DNA from: Schistocephalus solidus
Lineage: Eukaryota > Platyhelminthes > Cestoda > Diphyllobothriidea > Diphyllobothriidae
Assembly: GCA_017591395.1 (NCBI GenBank)
Contig: WEDG01006500.1
Coordinates: forward strand, 1-64,000
Length of the DNA: 64,000 nt
Reading direction: 5' to 3'
The translations under genes and the position numbers were made by a program. Each line of letters starts with the position of its first letter. The first letter of the stretch is position 1. This document shows, one piece after another, positions 54,558-64,000 of this stretch. Under the pieces are notes generated by a model that saw nothing but the letters and a program-made list of their open reading frames with translations, had not been told where the DNA came from and made no database searches.

Positions 54558-55340
54558 GTGAGCTTGCTCCCTCAAGCAGCCTGCAATGCTCGATCCCTTT
54601 TAGATAATTCCAGGAGCAACCGACCGGAACGGATGACGGCGCTAGTCACTCGGGAACTGGCGCGCTACAAAGCGGATATTGCTGCGAGACCCGATTCTAT
54701 GAGCAGGGTCAGCTGGAGGTGGGTGCCGGCCACATCATTTTCTGGAGCGGCCGGCCAAAGGCTGACCAACGCGACGCTTTTGTCGCCTTTGCCATCCAGA
54801 GGGATATCGTGGAACGTCTGCCCTGTTGGCCGCAGGGTATCAAAGATCGCCTGATCAGCCTCCGCCGACCTCTCCGGGGAGACAAGTTCGTCACCATCAT
54901 CAGTGCCTACGTGTCCAATACTGACGAGCTCCAACGAGAACTAATTTTACAAGGATCTACACGCTTTCCTGGCGACTGTGCCGAAGGCGGATAAGTTAAC
55001 TGTCCTTGGTAACTTTAATGACCACGCCGGGACAGATAATGCCACGGGGAGAGGAGAACTGGGTCCCATGGTCTCACCGGCTTCAATGACAACGGTCTCC
55101 TTCTCCTACGAATCTGCACCGAACACCGCCTGATCCTGACCAACACCTTCTTCCGCTTTCAGATGCCACAAAGAGCGACCTGTGTACCCCCGGTCGAGAC
55201 ACTGACACCTTTTGGACTATGTCCTCGTCCGGAGGCGAGATCGACACGACGTGCTGGTGACAAAGGCAATACCCGGTGCCGACAGATGGACGGATCGCCG
55301 CCTCATCATCTTTAAGATGAGGCTTCGTCTGCAACCATGC
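54558..55340 (+). CDS. LINE endonuclease domain (several frames)
   Basis: [31 protein letters not shown] (54,597-54,690) is the N-terminus typical of the domain. After a frame change, [20 protein letters not shown] and [16 protein letters not shown] follow (54,719-54,930). '[12 protein letters not shown]' (about 55,000-55,035) stands where GDFN is expected, so a catalytic Asp is replaced by Asn. [14 protein letters not shown] and [11 protein letters not shown] follow at 55,212-55,300, with Arg where the motif normally has His. Both changes argue for a dead enzyme. Confidence 0.8.
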
Positions 55341-55963
55341 AGGAGACCCCAAGGTAAGCGACCACCAGGTAGGTTGAATATTGTTTTGTTGAATGTGCCT
55401 GCTCACCATCTCCATTTCAGCAACGAACTGGCCAAGCGGCTAGCTAACCTGCCAGTCGCCGACGCGGACACCTCCGTGGAGGACCGCCGATGCCAGATGA
55501 GGGACACCGTTTAATCCACCGCCCTGGATGTCCTCAGCCGCGCACGTCGCCAGCACCAAGACTGGTTCGATGACAAAGACGCAGCCATCAACGCTCTGCT
55601 CGTCCAGAAGAACCAGTTGCACAAAGCCTACGTCAATCACCCCACCGCTGCAAACAAGATAGCTTTCTACCGAAGTCGCCGCCTTGTAAAGCAACGGCTG
55701 CGGGAAATGCAGGATGTCTGGATGAACCACACAACCCAGGAAATCTAAGGGTTAACGGATCGAAACGAATGGAGGAACTGTTTGCCGCTATCAAGACTGT
55801 CTACGGATCTCCCGTCAATGGCAACGCCCCTCTTCGCAGTGCCGACGGAAGGAGGCTGCTCACTGAGAAGACGTAAATCCTGACGCGATGGGTGGAACAT
55901 TTCTAAAGCGTTCTCAACCAGCCCTCCACCATATTTGACGCCACCATCGATCGACTGCCTGAA

Positions 55964-57335
55964 GTGAAAATCAACGCCAACCTTGATCTCCCGCCCTCTC
56001 ACCAAGAAACCATCAGAGCCGTGCAGCATCTCTACAACGGGAAAGCACCTGGCTCGGACGCGAGCCCTGCTGAGATTTACAAGCATGGCGGACCCCAACT
56101 GATGAACCAACCCACAGCGCTCTTCCAGGAGATGTGGCATCAAGGACAAATCCCTCAGGATTTACAGGACGCCACCATTGTCCAAATCGATAATAAGAAG
56201 GTGAACCACCAACTCTGCGACAACCACAGAGGCATCTCATTGGTTAACATCACCGGAAAGATCTTCGCCTGCATTTTCCTCAATCGTCTGAACGCTCACC
56301 AGGAGCAAGGACTAGTCCCGGAAAGCCAATTTGGCTTTCGACGACACCGAGGAACAATCTACATGATCTTCGCCGCTTGCCAGCTGCAGCCAGGAGATGC
56401 GGACTCACCTCTACGCTACCTTCGTGGACCTAACGAAAGCCTTTGAATCAGTGAATCGCGACGGGCTGTGGAAAATCATGCAGAAATTCGAATGTTCTGA
56501 ACGGTTCACACATATGGTGTGTCAGCTTCACGACGGGGTGATGGCGCGCGTTACTAACAACGGGACAGCATCCGCAGGAACCAACGGCGTGAAGCAGGGC
56601 TGCGTCCTTGCGCCTACCCTCTTCAGTCTCATGGTCTCTGCCATGTTAATGGACGCTTACCGTGACGAAAGCCCCGGAAACCGCATCGCCTACCGGATGG
56701 ACGGCCAACTCCTCAATACACGGCGGATGCACTTCCACTCGCATGTATCCATAGCCCCCATCGAAGTACTTCTCTTCGCTGACGACTGCGCACTCAATGC
56801 AACGACAGAAGAGGCAATGCAAAGGAGCATGGACCTCTTCGCTGCCGCCTGTGACAACTTCCGACCTCGCATCAACACTGATAAAACGGTGGTGATGCGT
56901 CAGCCGCCGCCCAACACCAGCTACATCGCAGCTCACATCAATGTCAATGGCGCCCAACTGAAATCTATGGATACCTTAACGTACCTGGGCAGCTATCTCT
57001 ACCGTAGTACCAAAGTCGACGATGAGATCGCCTATCGGATCGTCAAAGCCAACCAAGGAGAACGTCTGGAATCGAGACGGTCTCCACCTCAGCATCAAAT
57101 TCAAGATGTACAAAGCTGGCATATTGCCAACGCTGCTGTATGGAGCGGAGACTTGGACAATCTACCAAAAGCAGACGCGGTAGCTCAACCACTTCTACCT
57201 CAGCTGCATCCGCAGAATACTAAAGCTGAGATGGCAAGACAGGATACCGGACACGGAAGTGTTGGAAATAACAGGCCTTCTCAACATCTAAGCTTGGCTG
57301 AAACAACTGCAACTGCGCTGGAGCGGCCACCTTAG
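55964..57335 (+). CDS. LINE reverse transcriptase domain (two frames)
   Basis: Frame 1 (55,964-56,446): [38 protein letters not shown] and [19 protein letters not shown], the finger-to-palm motifs. Frame 2 (56,397-57,335): [44 protein letters not shown] (FADD at 56,775-56,786) and [22 protein letters not shown]. The catalytic Asp pair is intact. The frame shift lies at about 56,400-56,440. Downstream of about 57,060 the frame drifts from the expected C-terminal sequence. Confidence 0.9.
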
Positions 57336-57445
57336 GAGGATGGATGGCGAACGACTGCCCAAATGACTCTTTTATGGTGATTTCGCCACGGGTTCTCTCG
57401 ACAAAGGGGTCAAGTACGATATTACAAGGAAACTGAAGATCTCCC

Positions 57446-58071
57446 TTGGAACAACTGCGGATCAACCCGACACACTTTGAGGACCTTGCCCGGAACCGAC
57501 CGGCCTGGAGGAGGACAGTGAAGACAGGGGCAGCAATCTGCGAAGCCAAACGGATCGCCGCCGCCAAAGCCAAAACAGCGGCACGAAAAACACCAGCACC
57601 CGGACCAACACCGGCAATTCCTAAGCCCTTCCAAAATGTCCGCGCTGTCAATGCATCCTCCGCGTGCGAATCGGACTGGTCAGATTTCTTCAGACGCAAT
57701 GCAACAACAATTCGACAACTCCATGTCAAATTCTGCCAACCCTCCTTCGGACCTCCCCCACCCTCACTGCTGGCACCAATTCCATTACTCCCACCATCAT
57801 CGAGACCACATACCAATACTCACCACCTGCTACCCCCACCACTGTAAGCACCACCGCCGCCGCCGCCGTCACCACCACTTCCAACAGCGATGGGGACTCT
57901 CTCCTAAACTGTCCTCATTGCGACCGCACATTCGCCTCACGAATCGGCCTGGTCAGTCACTTGCGAATCCATCGTACAGAAACTGGTGAACCAGTGCCTG
58001 GAGCACCAACACAAAGCAGATATCAGCGCCTCCACTGTCCTCGCGCATTAACTCATCACATGCGCCTCTAG
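57446..58071 (+). CDS. LINE C-terminal domain with C2H2 zinc finger
   Basis: 57,446-57,560 gives LRINPTHFEDLARNRPAWRRT and EAKRIAAAKAK, a block following the RT in this family. After a Pro/His/Thr-rich spacer, a second frame (57,664-58,071) carries a classical finger with C-x2-C-x12-H-x3-H spacing (57,910-57,972), beginning CPHCDRTFASRIGL, then HRTETGEPVPGAPT. A second, broken finger (LHCP...LTHHMRL) ends the protein. The finger tail may bind nucleic acid during integration (inference). Confidence 0.85.
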
Positions 58072-58139
58072 GAAAACCTGCGGTAAACCACCGGAGGCTA
58101 AACCACAGCAGCGCACACTACCTTAACCAATAAATACAC

Positions 58140-58665
58140 AACACCCTCACCACACCATGTACCTGAGAATATCACGGTGACCTAGAAACTGGCAAGGCTG
58201 CAAATCTGACGCTTACACCAGACTACGTCGTCGGCCCAGTGCATGTTGAGTGGCTGACCAGTGGACGGGGAATCAGACGGCGATGGCTCCTCCGTATCCC
58301 CTGATTTAGTGAATCCTGGTGTGTGCGTTATGGGAGCCAGGTCGTACTGCGGTGCGCGAAGACGGGTACGTCGACCCGTCAGCCAATGCGCCCACTCCCA
58401 AATCAGACAACTGACCGGTTCGGACGGTGGCCGATTGTGTGGGAGAGTGAGGTCTACGGCTCAGCGCATTTTCCTTACTATAAACAATCTGTCGCGCTTC
58501 AAACTATCACGGTGCGCTAAAAGCCGTGGCTTGAAGGTCGCCAACTGACGGGATAACTTGGACCGCGTGGTCAGCCCAGTGTGTGTTTTGTGTGGAGTGG
58601 TTGACTGGTAGACTTAGAGTCAAGCTGCAATGGCTCCTTCTTAATGTGACCTTTATGGCACACAC
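58140..58665 (+). repeat. Local repeated blocks downstream of the LINE
   Basis: 58,230-58,310 and 58,563-58,655 share 'gcccagtg.atg', 'gagtggytgac', 'caatggctcctyc', about 335 bases apart. No gene recognised. Confidence 0.5.
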
Positions 58666-58920
58666 ACTCAGTTGGGAACCGAACCAGGTGTGGTAGTACG
58701 TCCAGGGGCGGCTCCGGCCGCGCCAGTCACCTACCCCTTTTCCGCCTCCGGTTCTTCATGACACCGGACTGAGGTGAGGGAGGAGGAGAGAGTGAGGTAT
58801 CCGGAGCGCAAGGTTACTATCACTTTAAACTAAAGCACGCGCAAGTCACCGTCCCTGTACCATCATGGGGTGGAGCATACGGTGGACATGGTCGAGCTAC
58901 GACGGTCGAACTGTCGTCGG
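58655..58920 (+). repeat. Dispersed repeat R3, copy 2
   Basis: Matches 24,058-24,380 in order and orientation. Confidence 0.65.
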
Positions 58921-59104
58921 GTGGGTGCTACTACTCAGAACCGTCACATATAAATGAACCGTAAAGTATCAATCTTTCGCAATTTCCCCGGACGCGAAAG
59001 GCATGCTCAATTAGAATGCTCCCATAAAATCTAAATTGTGGTTACACTTAAAGGTAAAAACAGCAATAGGAGACGGAATAGGCGGCGGAGATGGTGGGCT
59101 TACT

Positions 59105-59232
59105 GCTTCCTGGTTCATGCCTGGAATCGCGTTTTCCAGTGGCTTCGAGGTCGTAGTTTGGGCCTCATATGTTTGTGTGGAAATGGAGTCACATGAAGTG
59201 TCCTTGTATCCTACCACAGAAGGGATAAGCAT
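59105..59232 (-). other. Weak candidate for a gene B upstream exon
   Basis: The minus frame reads CDSISTQTYEAQTT and stays open to a possible donor GCA|GTAAGC at about 59,112. SISTQT resembles SVHTQT in the large gene A exon, and both fit an LC8-binding pattern. Base composition is unlike the gene A exon and nothing else aligns, so this is only a candidate. Confidence 0.2.
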
Positions 59233-59559
59233 AAATCTTAATAATAGGGTAAACGGACGCCAGGCAGTTCAGTATATTAGGTGTGGGAAGGTATTTACCT
59301 TCAAAACATTACAGGCTGGACAAAACGAGTATGGCTAAGAATTTAGATAGTTAATGCATTTGCGAAGAAAATCGCCGCCTCCACAGAACATACGATTGTA
59401 GAAAGGGTAAACAACTGAAGTTAAGAGTGATTAGATGCAGAAAATCATTAAAATTCGATAGATATTTTTTTAGTATGTTGCCTGGAAGAAACGATTAGTG
59501 AAATGGCGCGAAATATTGATAAGCACCTCAAGTTAGGTCATACACGAAAGCACGCCGAC

Positions 59560-59800
59560 AAGCAAACAAGTGCGCTTCTCGTTACGCGTTCGAACCCCAA
59601 GTTATTCAGACCTGGGATTGGATGCGTCTGGCTGATGACGGCTAATAAGCGGGAAGTGGCCATTTTAGTCTCCCATGTCTTTGTAGGGAATGTAATTCTG
59701 CCTATAATAGTAGCCGCTGTGCGGCTGCTGCCGGGGCTTGAGAAGGAGCCTAACGGCACAAGGGGACGAGTGTCCCGTAACACGATCGGTGAGGGCCCAT
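59560..59800 (+). repeat. Hammerhead repeat, subfamily b copy
   Basis: A partial head ('gcgttcgaacccc'), hammerhead 59,626-59,670, hairpin 1 AGCCGC/GCGGCT, hairpin 2 GGGAC/GTCCC and 'cgatcggtgaggg'. This is the only copy with hammerhead and subfamily-b tail joined in the normal order. Confidence 0.7.
59626..59670 (+). ncRNA. Hammerhead ribozyme-like fold, diverged
   Basis: GTCTGG, CTGATGA, GGCTAATAAGC-type stem II, GGAAG in place of AGAAA, TGGCCAT, T, TTAGTC. Stem I still has five of six pairs despite three changed bases. The GAAG in place of GAAA may weaken it. Confidence 0.55.
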
Positions 59801-59809
59801 GCGGGGCAA

Positions 59810-62800
59810 TAAAATCTCAGCGTGAAAGTTTAGCAAACGGAAGGATAAATTTGTCGTTCAGACCGAACAACAGTCTACGATAGCGCTCCGTGACCTCCGA
59901 ATCTAGGGCAACGGCAACGCACATGAATATCGGCGGAAAATACGGGTGGTGTTTGCTGAGGAAGCAATGGGTATGTATCGGAAGAGGAGATGGTGAGAGG
60001 GGCTAGTCGCTGGACAGTTACTGTGTAGAATTTCATCTTTGGTCACCTGACAGGGCCTTAAAAGTCGCTGTACGGAAGGTTGCCAACCGGCGCCCGAACC
60101 TGGTCTTTGAGACCGACAGCAGGACGGTCATAACTCCTTCTGAATGGCAAGTTGTCCGAATATCTTTCGGTTAGGACACAACATTTGAAGCACAGAAGTA
60201 GAATTGGAAATGGGAGTGATGACGAGGTTGCACAAGCTCTCTGAGCTATAGGTTCATCCACAAGTAAGTCATCCCAAGATGGTTGTGATTCTTACGGAGC
60301 AGGACGAACTGCCCCGTTAAACATCAAAAGCTGACACAGGCAAAACAGGGACCTCCCTACGACGCTAGAGTGGGCACAATCACAAGCTTTGTCAGGGGTG
60401 GGGGGAGGACTGAGGTCAGCTGTGCGCAGTTAAAGCCGGAGGAGTGGTTACGGTCGGTCAAGCTCCGGTGAAGCAGTAGAAAGAAAAACAAGGTCAACAA
60501 GCGCAGCCGGACTTTTAGGATAGGGCTGAACACGCGTAGGACGACGCGTCGCTACCACCTTGGCTGCAGAGGCCTTGTAAACTGCGGCAGTGCAAGCACC
60601 AGTATTAGTAGGTGGCAGTGAGGATCGTGCATGGTAAAAGAGTAGCAGGTTGTGCGAACATGAGTATCACGGTAAACTACTGCCAGTGTGGCTATGAAAT
60701 TCAGAAGTCATCAGGAGGTGGGGAACCAACCCAGGCAAAATTAGTTGGAGGCAAGAAGTTTGGTGTACTCCAAAAATGGGTTTGGTGGTAATTCGTATGG
60801 ACGCCCGATTTTCATCAGTTTTTTGGAAGGAATTTAAAGGGCATTCTTGCCTAGCCCCAAGAAAGTGATTTTTTTTAGCGAATGCAGTATGGTAATACCG
60901 GGCGAGTACAGAACTAGGGCTCTCAAACTCGCCAGCATGCCCGGATAGTCGGTGATCGGGTCTGGGACTCTAAATTGACTCATTGACTCTAAATTAGGCA
61001 CCGAAACTTATGAGCCATTGTAAGAAACCTTTAAATACATTCTCAGATGAAAATAGTATCAAACGGGGTTGCAATATTTACTGATGTGGAACACAACCAC
61101 GAGTCGGTTCGACGTGAGATAAATATGATTTTCAGGGTGGGGTTCTTTCAACTTGTCTGTAATAATTGGACTCTGAGAATCGTCACTACCTAGGTAATCT
61201 TTTTTTTCCCACTAAATTTAAACATTTGCGTAAAAGAGGTCATAAATATTAGAAAGGATGCCCAACATTGCGGTGCATTATATTTATTGCGTAAGAATTA
61301 ATTAGTCGAAATGTCGTAGTTGAAGGGTAGGATTTCTTTGATTTGGAAATCACAGTTATGGAAATTTCGCAACTGTTCACATCGGTTGCCTCGCACTTGC
61401 AGATGAGACAGTATTACTGAAGTTATAGATTATGACCGAAATGAGATTTACGGCCGTCAAGAGTTTTCTTATTAAATCAAGTGACTACCAGCATACTCCA
61501 AACATCAAATACTGGGAAAGCATATTTTCCCGTGAAATAAGAACACAATTGAAATATGTCCATCTTTTCTAGGAGTTAAAATGGAAGTAACGTTTGCATA
61601 CAAAATTAACAGAGGAAAGGCACCACATAAGTAGCGATTTTAAAATGTTTGTCTATACTGAAGCATAGGAGAGCTCGTACGTACTCTGTGGCAGCATTTA
61701 TTGAGGCTTATTGCCAGGATTTTAAGCGGGCAACCACCGCCGTGAGGGGATTATTTAGACTAGGTTCCCCTACGTATCAGTAGAGCAGGCCAAAGTAAGT
61801 AGTTTCTTGCCCTTACAAGCATTTTCAAGAAGGCGCAGAAATCGGAATTTTTTAAGGAAATGGACTACTTGTAGTAGTTGAGGCAAGAACGTAATATGCA
61901 ACCCAACACAGGGAACAGAGGATAGGTCAGCGTGTAATACGCGACCGTGTCACATGCCAACGTAACCCTAACTCCATACATTTCGCTCGTTAGGGTCAGC
62001 ATTCGTTGTAGGGTTAGTAGGTTAACACAGTACTTCGTTGGCGGTAGGAGGATCGAAGTATCGGGTCAAATGACAACTTTCTAAGCGGCGACTACTAGGA
62101 CACTGCGGTAGCTACAAAATACTACCGTTTTACATTGATGAAGAAAGATAGCGCGGTTCGGGCCTCTTAATCTCGTCAAGGTTCCGAATAAAAGTGGGTC
62201 AGGTTCGGTCTCTTTCTCTTCCAAATAGCCAAAAAATGACAATGTTAAGGCCGTTGCACAACTAAGCAGATTTTCACCGAATTCCAGATTCGAACGCATT
62301 CAGAATCCCTGTAATAACAATTCAGGGGTTCATGCCCCTGCGTTTTTCCCACGTCAGTGACGCCTTGAAACTGTTCAGTAGACATGCCTCCCGTAAATAG
62401 TTTCATACGTCTTTACGTCACAAAATTCGCGATCCAGTTAGAACAGCCGCCTGTTTCGTAAACAGGAAGAAGCTAAAATACACGAATGCACCAGTGTGCA
62501 ACCCAAGAATGCACAAAAGTAAGTATTTTCTGTAAAAACTAGATGCTCACGTTTTCCCAAGGATAAAAATTTAAAAAACCACGTCCTCAAAATTGATAGC
62601 GTAAGAAAATGGTGAAAATGCTTTATAGCGAAAAGATAGGCGTACGAGACTGCGCGGATTCGAGTATTGCCAAAAATGAGTGTTTTAATAGACCTCTTTT
62701 CAGTCCTCATCTACGACTGCAAAAGCATGGCTGTGTGTGCGTAAGGAGAACGAGAAACTATACTCTAGGCGCAAAACAAACTAAGAGAAGACGGTCCACA

Positions 62801-63315
62801 TCAACTGGGAAAATATTCCGTGTACATCTCAAGCCTTTCAAAGAGGCGGACTTGAGTGGTTTGGGTAGATTGTCTATCGCAAATCTTCTGAATGCAAGAC
62901 TGAAACTTATTGGAGGAACAAGAGATGGTAGTTAGACCAATCAAATTCTCCTAAATTAGCCTCGAATACACCGGCGAGTCAGCCGGAACTATACACCGTT
63001 CGTCATCTAGATAAGACCGAGTTAATCAGGGGCGATTAGTGCCTTCACAAGTATAGTGCACAGTCAAAAATTGTGTCAAAAGGCGCACTTACGTGTTCCC
63101 TCAAGATGGGTCCTTAGTCGGGAGCTTATGCGCTCAGCAAGAACGCAAAGTTCGCCCAATTCGTCGTCAGCTGTCCCTGGAAACTCCTCCAGCGAGGCCT
63201 CCGATATCAAGCTGGTAATAGAAGCAAAGACAGTCGCTAAGTTTAGGAGTTATATGAGTAACTATGGTCAAACGATAGATAGGACTTGCAATATAGATGT
63301 GTCTCATAAAGCGTC
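59810..63315. other. Unassigned sequence
   Basis: No gene, RNA or repeat recognised. Around 61,965-62,025 there are several 'ccctaac' / 'gttaggg' strings on both strands, too degenerate to call. Confidence 0.3.
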
Positions 63316-63319
63316 GACC

Positions 63320-63990
63320 GAAATTCTGAGATGTGTTTCCAATTCGAAAAAATTACTCAAGTAGGCTTGCAATGTTGATGATTGTGCAACCTGACCCCAA
63401 GATATTTCAGTCACGTTAGGATGCCGCCTTTAGAACGAGATTATTTTTGATTGCCTGCAAAATCCATAGTCCGTAAAAATGGCTAATTAAGTAGCATGCT
63501 TTTTCAGTGACTTTCCATGTCCTTACAAATTCAAGTATATTGTATAGAAAATGCACAAAAAATTTCTTTCTTCGTTGAGGTCGTTTGGTACCAGACTACA
63601 CCTTCAAAAATTTTGTGCTTGAATAAAGGGCATCATTTGGTATTAAAAAATTTCTAATTATGACAGTTTTTAATACCGTGAAATATTTATTCGTTTTACA
63701 TCGTCTCGGTCAATTTATTAACTTTACATATAAAGTATACAAAATGACCCACATCCAGTGCAAAATTTTATGAAAACTATGTGATCTATTCCGCATGGCG
63801 TAGAGGAATGTGTGATTTTCCCTAGACAGGATGTACTGTACTTTAGAAACCTTGAATGCAAGGGTAACGGTCAGTGAAGTTCAAAATTATTCGGTAATTT
63901 AGAAACTTTTTTTAAACCAAAAGAGATCAATAGCTACCATACGAGCGCAAAAAGAATATTTTTTATGCACTTTTTCTGCACGATATATTT
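63320..63990 (+). repeat. AT-rich dispersed repeat R4, copy 2
   Basis: Matches 28,185-28,890; runs to the window edge. Confidence 0.5.
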
Positions 63991-64000
63991 GAATTTATAA

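Larger units (their letters stand above)
54128..58135 (+). mobile_element. Finger-tailed non-LTR retrotransposon, almost full length, frame-broken
   Basis: 5' region 54,128-54,560 (shared with 1-560 minus), endonuclease 54,560-55,340, linker 55,350-55,900, RT 55,960-57,130, C-terminal domain 57,130-57,560, low-complexity Pro/His stretch, C2H2 finger 57,910-57,972, and an AATAAA at about 58,128. Several frameshifts break it. The clade is uncertain: RTE/CR1-like endonuclease plus RT with a C2H2 tail. It lies on the plus strand, possibly inside gene B if that gene extends past 58 kb. Confidence 0.88.

Overview
The window looks like a eukaryotic, repeat-packed chromosome segment, most likely from a cestode flatworm of the diphyllobothriid group (inference). 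The reasons are: intron-split coding blocks with GT/AG junctions, three types of non-LTR or Penelope retroelement, an endonuclease/reverse-transcriptase element with a C-terminal C2H2 finger of a kind I associate with these tapeworms, TTAGGG-like degenerate strings, and tRNA-headed repeats carrying hammerhead ribozymes, an arrangement known from the schistosome S-alpha satellite. No bacterial gene organisation, operon or CRISPR array is present.

Layout. 1-4.4 kb: antisense 5'-end fragments of the finger-tailed LINE and a decayed CR1-like LINE. 4.4-13.5 kb: mostly unrecognised DNA, with an inverted pair of hammerhead repeats at 8 kb. 13.5-17.2 kb: an (AT)n-bordered tandem array of a 305-bp unit, each unit with a Pol III-type tRNA-like head and a hammerhead fold. 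17.2-21.6 kb: an old Penelope-like element (PLE) fragment, then a nearly full-length PLE with two pseudo-LTRs, both on the minus strand. 21.7-31.8 kb: plus-strand host exons (gene A) at 21.7, 25.3, 27.5 and 31.7 kb with repeats in the introns, including a 0.5-kb palindrome. 32.6-33.9 kb: a second PLE fragment. 35.9-39.7 kb: a CR1-like LINE with ORF1 and a broken ORF2. 42.1 and 53.2 kb: minus-strand exons (gene B) paralogous to two exons of gene A. 44.9-45.9 kb: a local duplication. 50.3-51.2 kb: a fragment of another LINE. 54.1-58.1 kb: the finger-tailed LINE. 58-64 kb: dispersed repeats and unrecognised DNA.

Two things stand out. First, hammerhead-like folds occur in at least four settings: the 305-bp Pol III-type repeat (tandem array, a dimer and dispersed copies), the pseudo-LTRs of the intact PLE, the 3' tails of older PLE fragments, and both arms of a palindrome. 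Nearly all share a short palindromic helix III, which can only pair between two copies, so they look built for dimeric cleavage. Second, two paralogous genes face each other tail to tail over about 28 kb. Their last exons are equal in length and each encodes a C-terminal zinc finger with the C-x2-C-x12-H-x3-C spacing of the NEMO/optineurin finger.

Limits: exon calls rest on splice signals, codon phase and paralogy only. Ribozyme calls rest on hand folding. No database search was possible, and long stretches remain unexplained.
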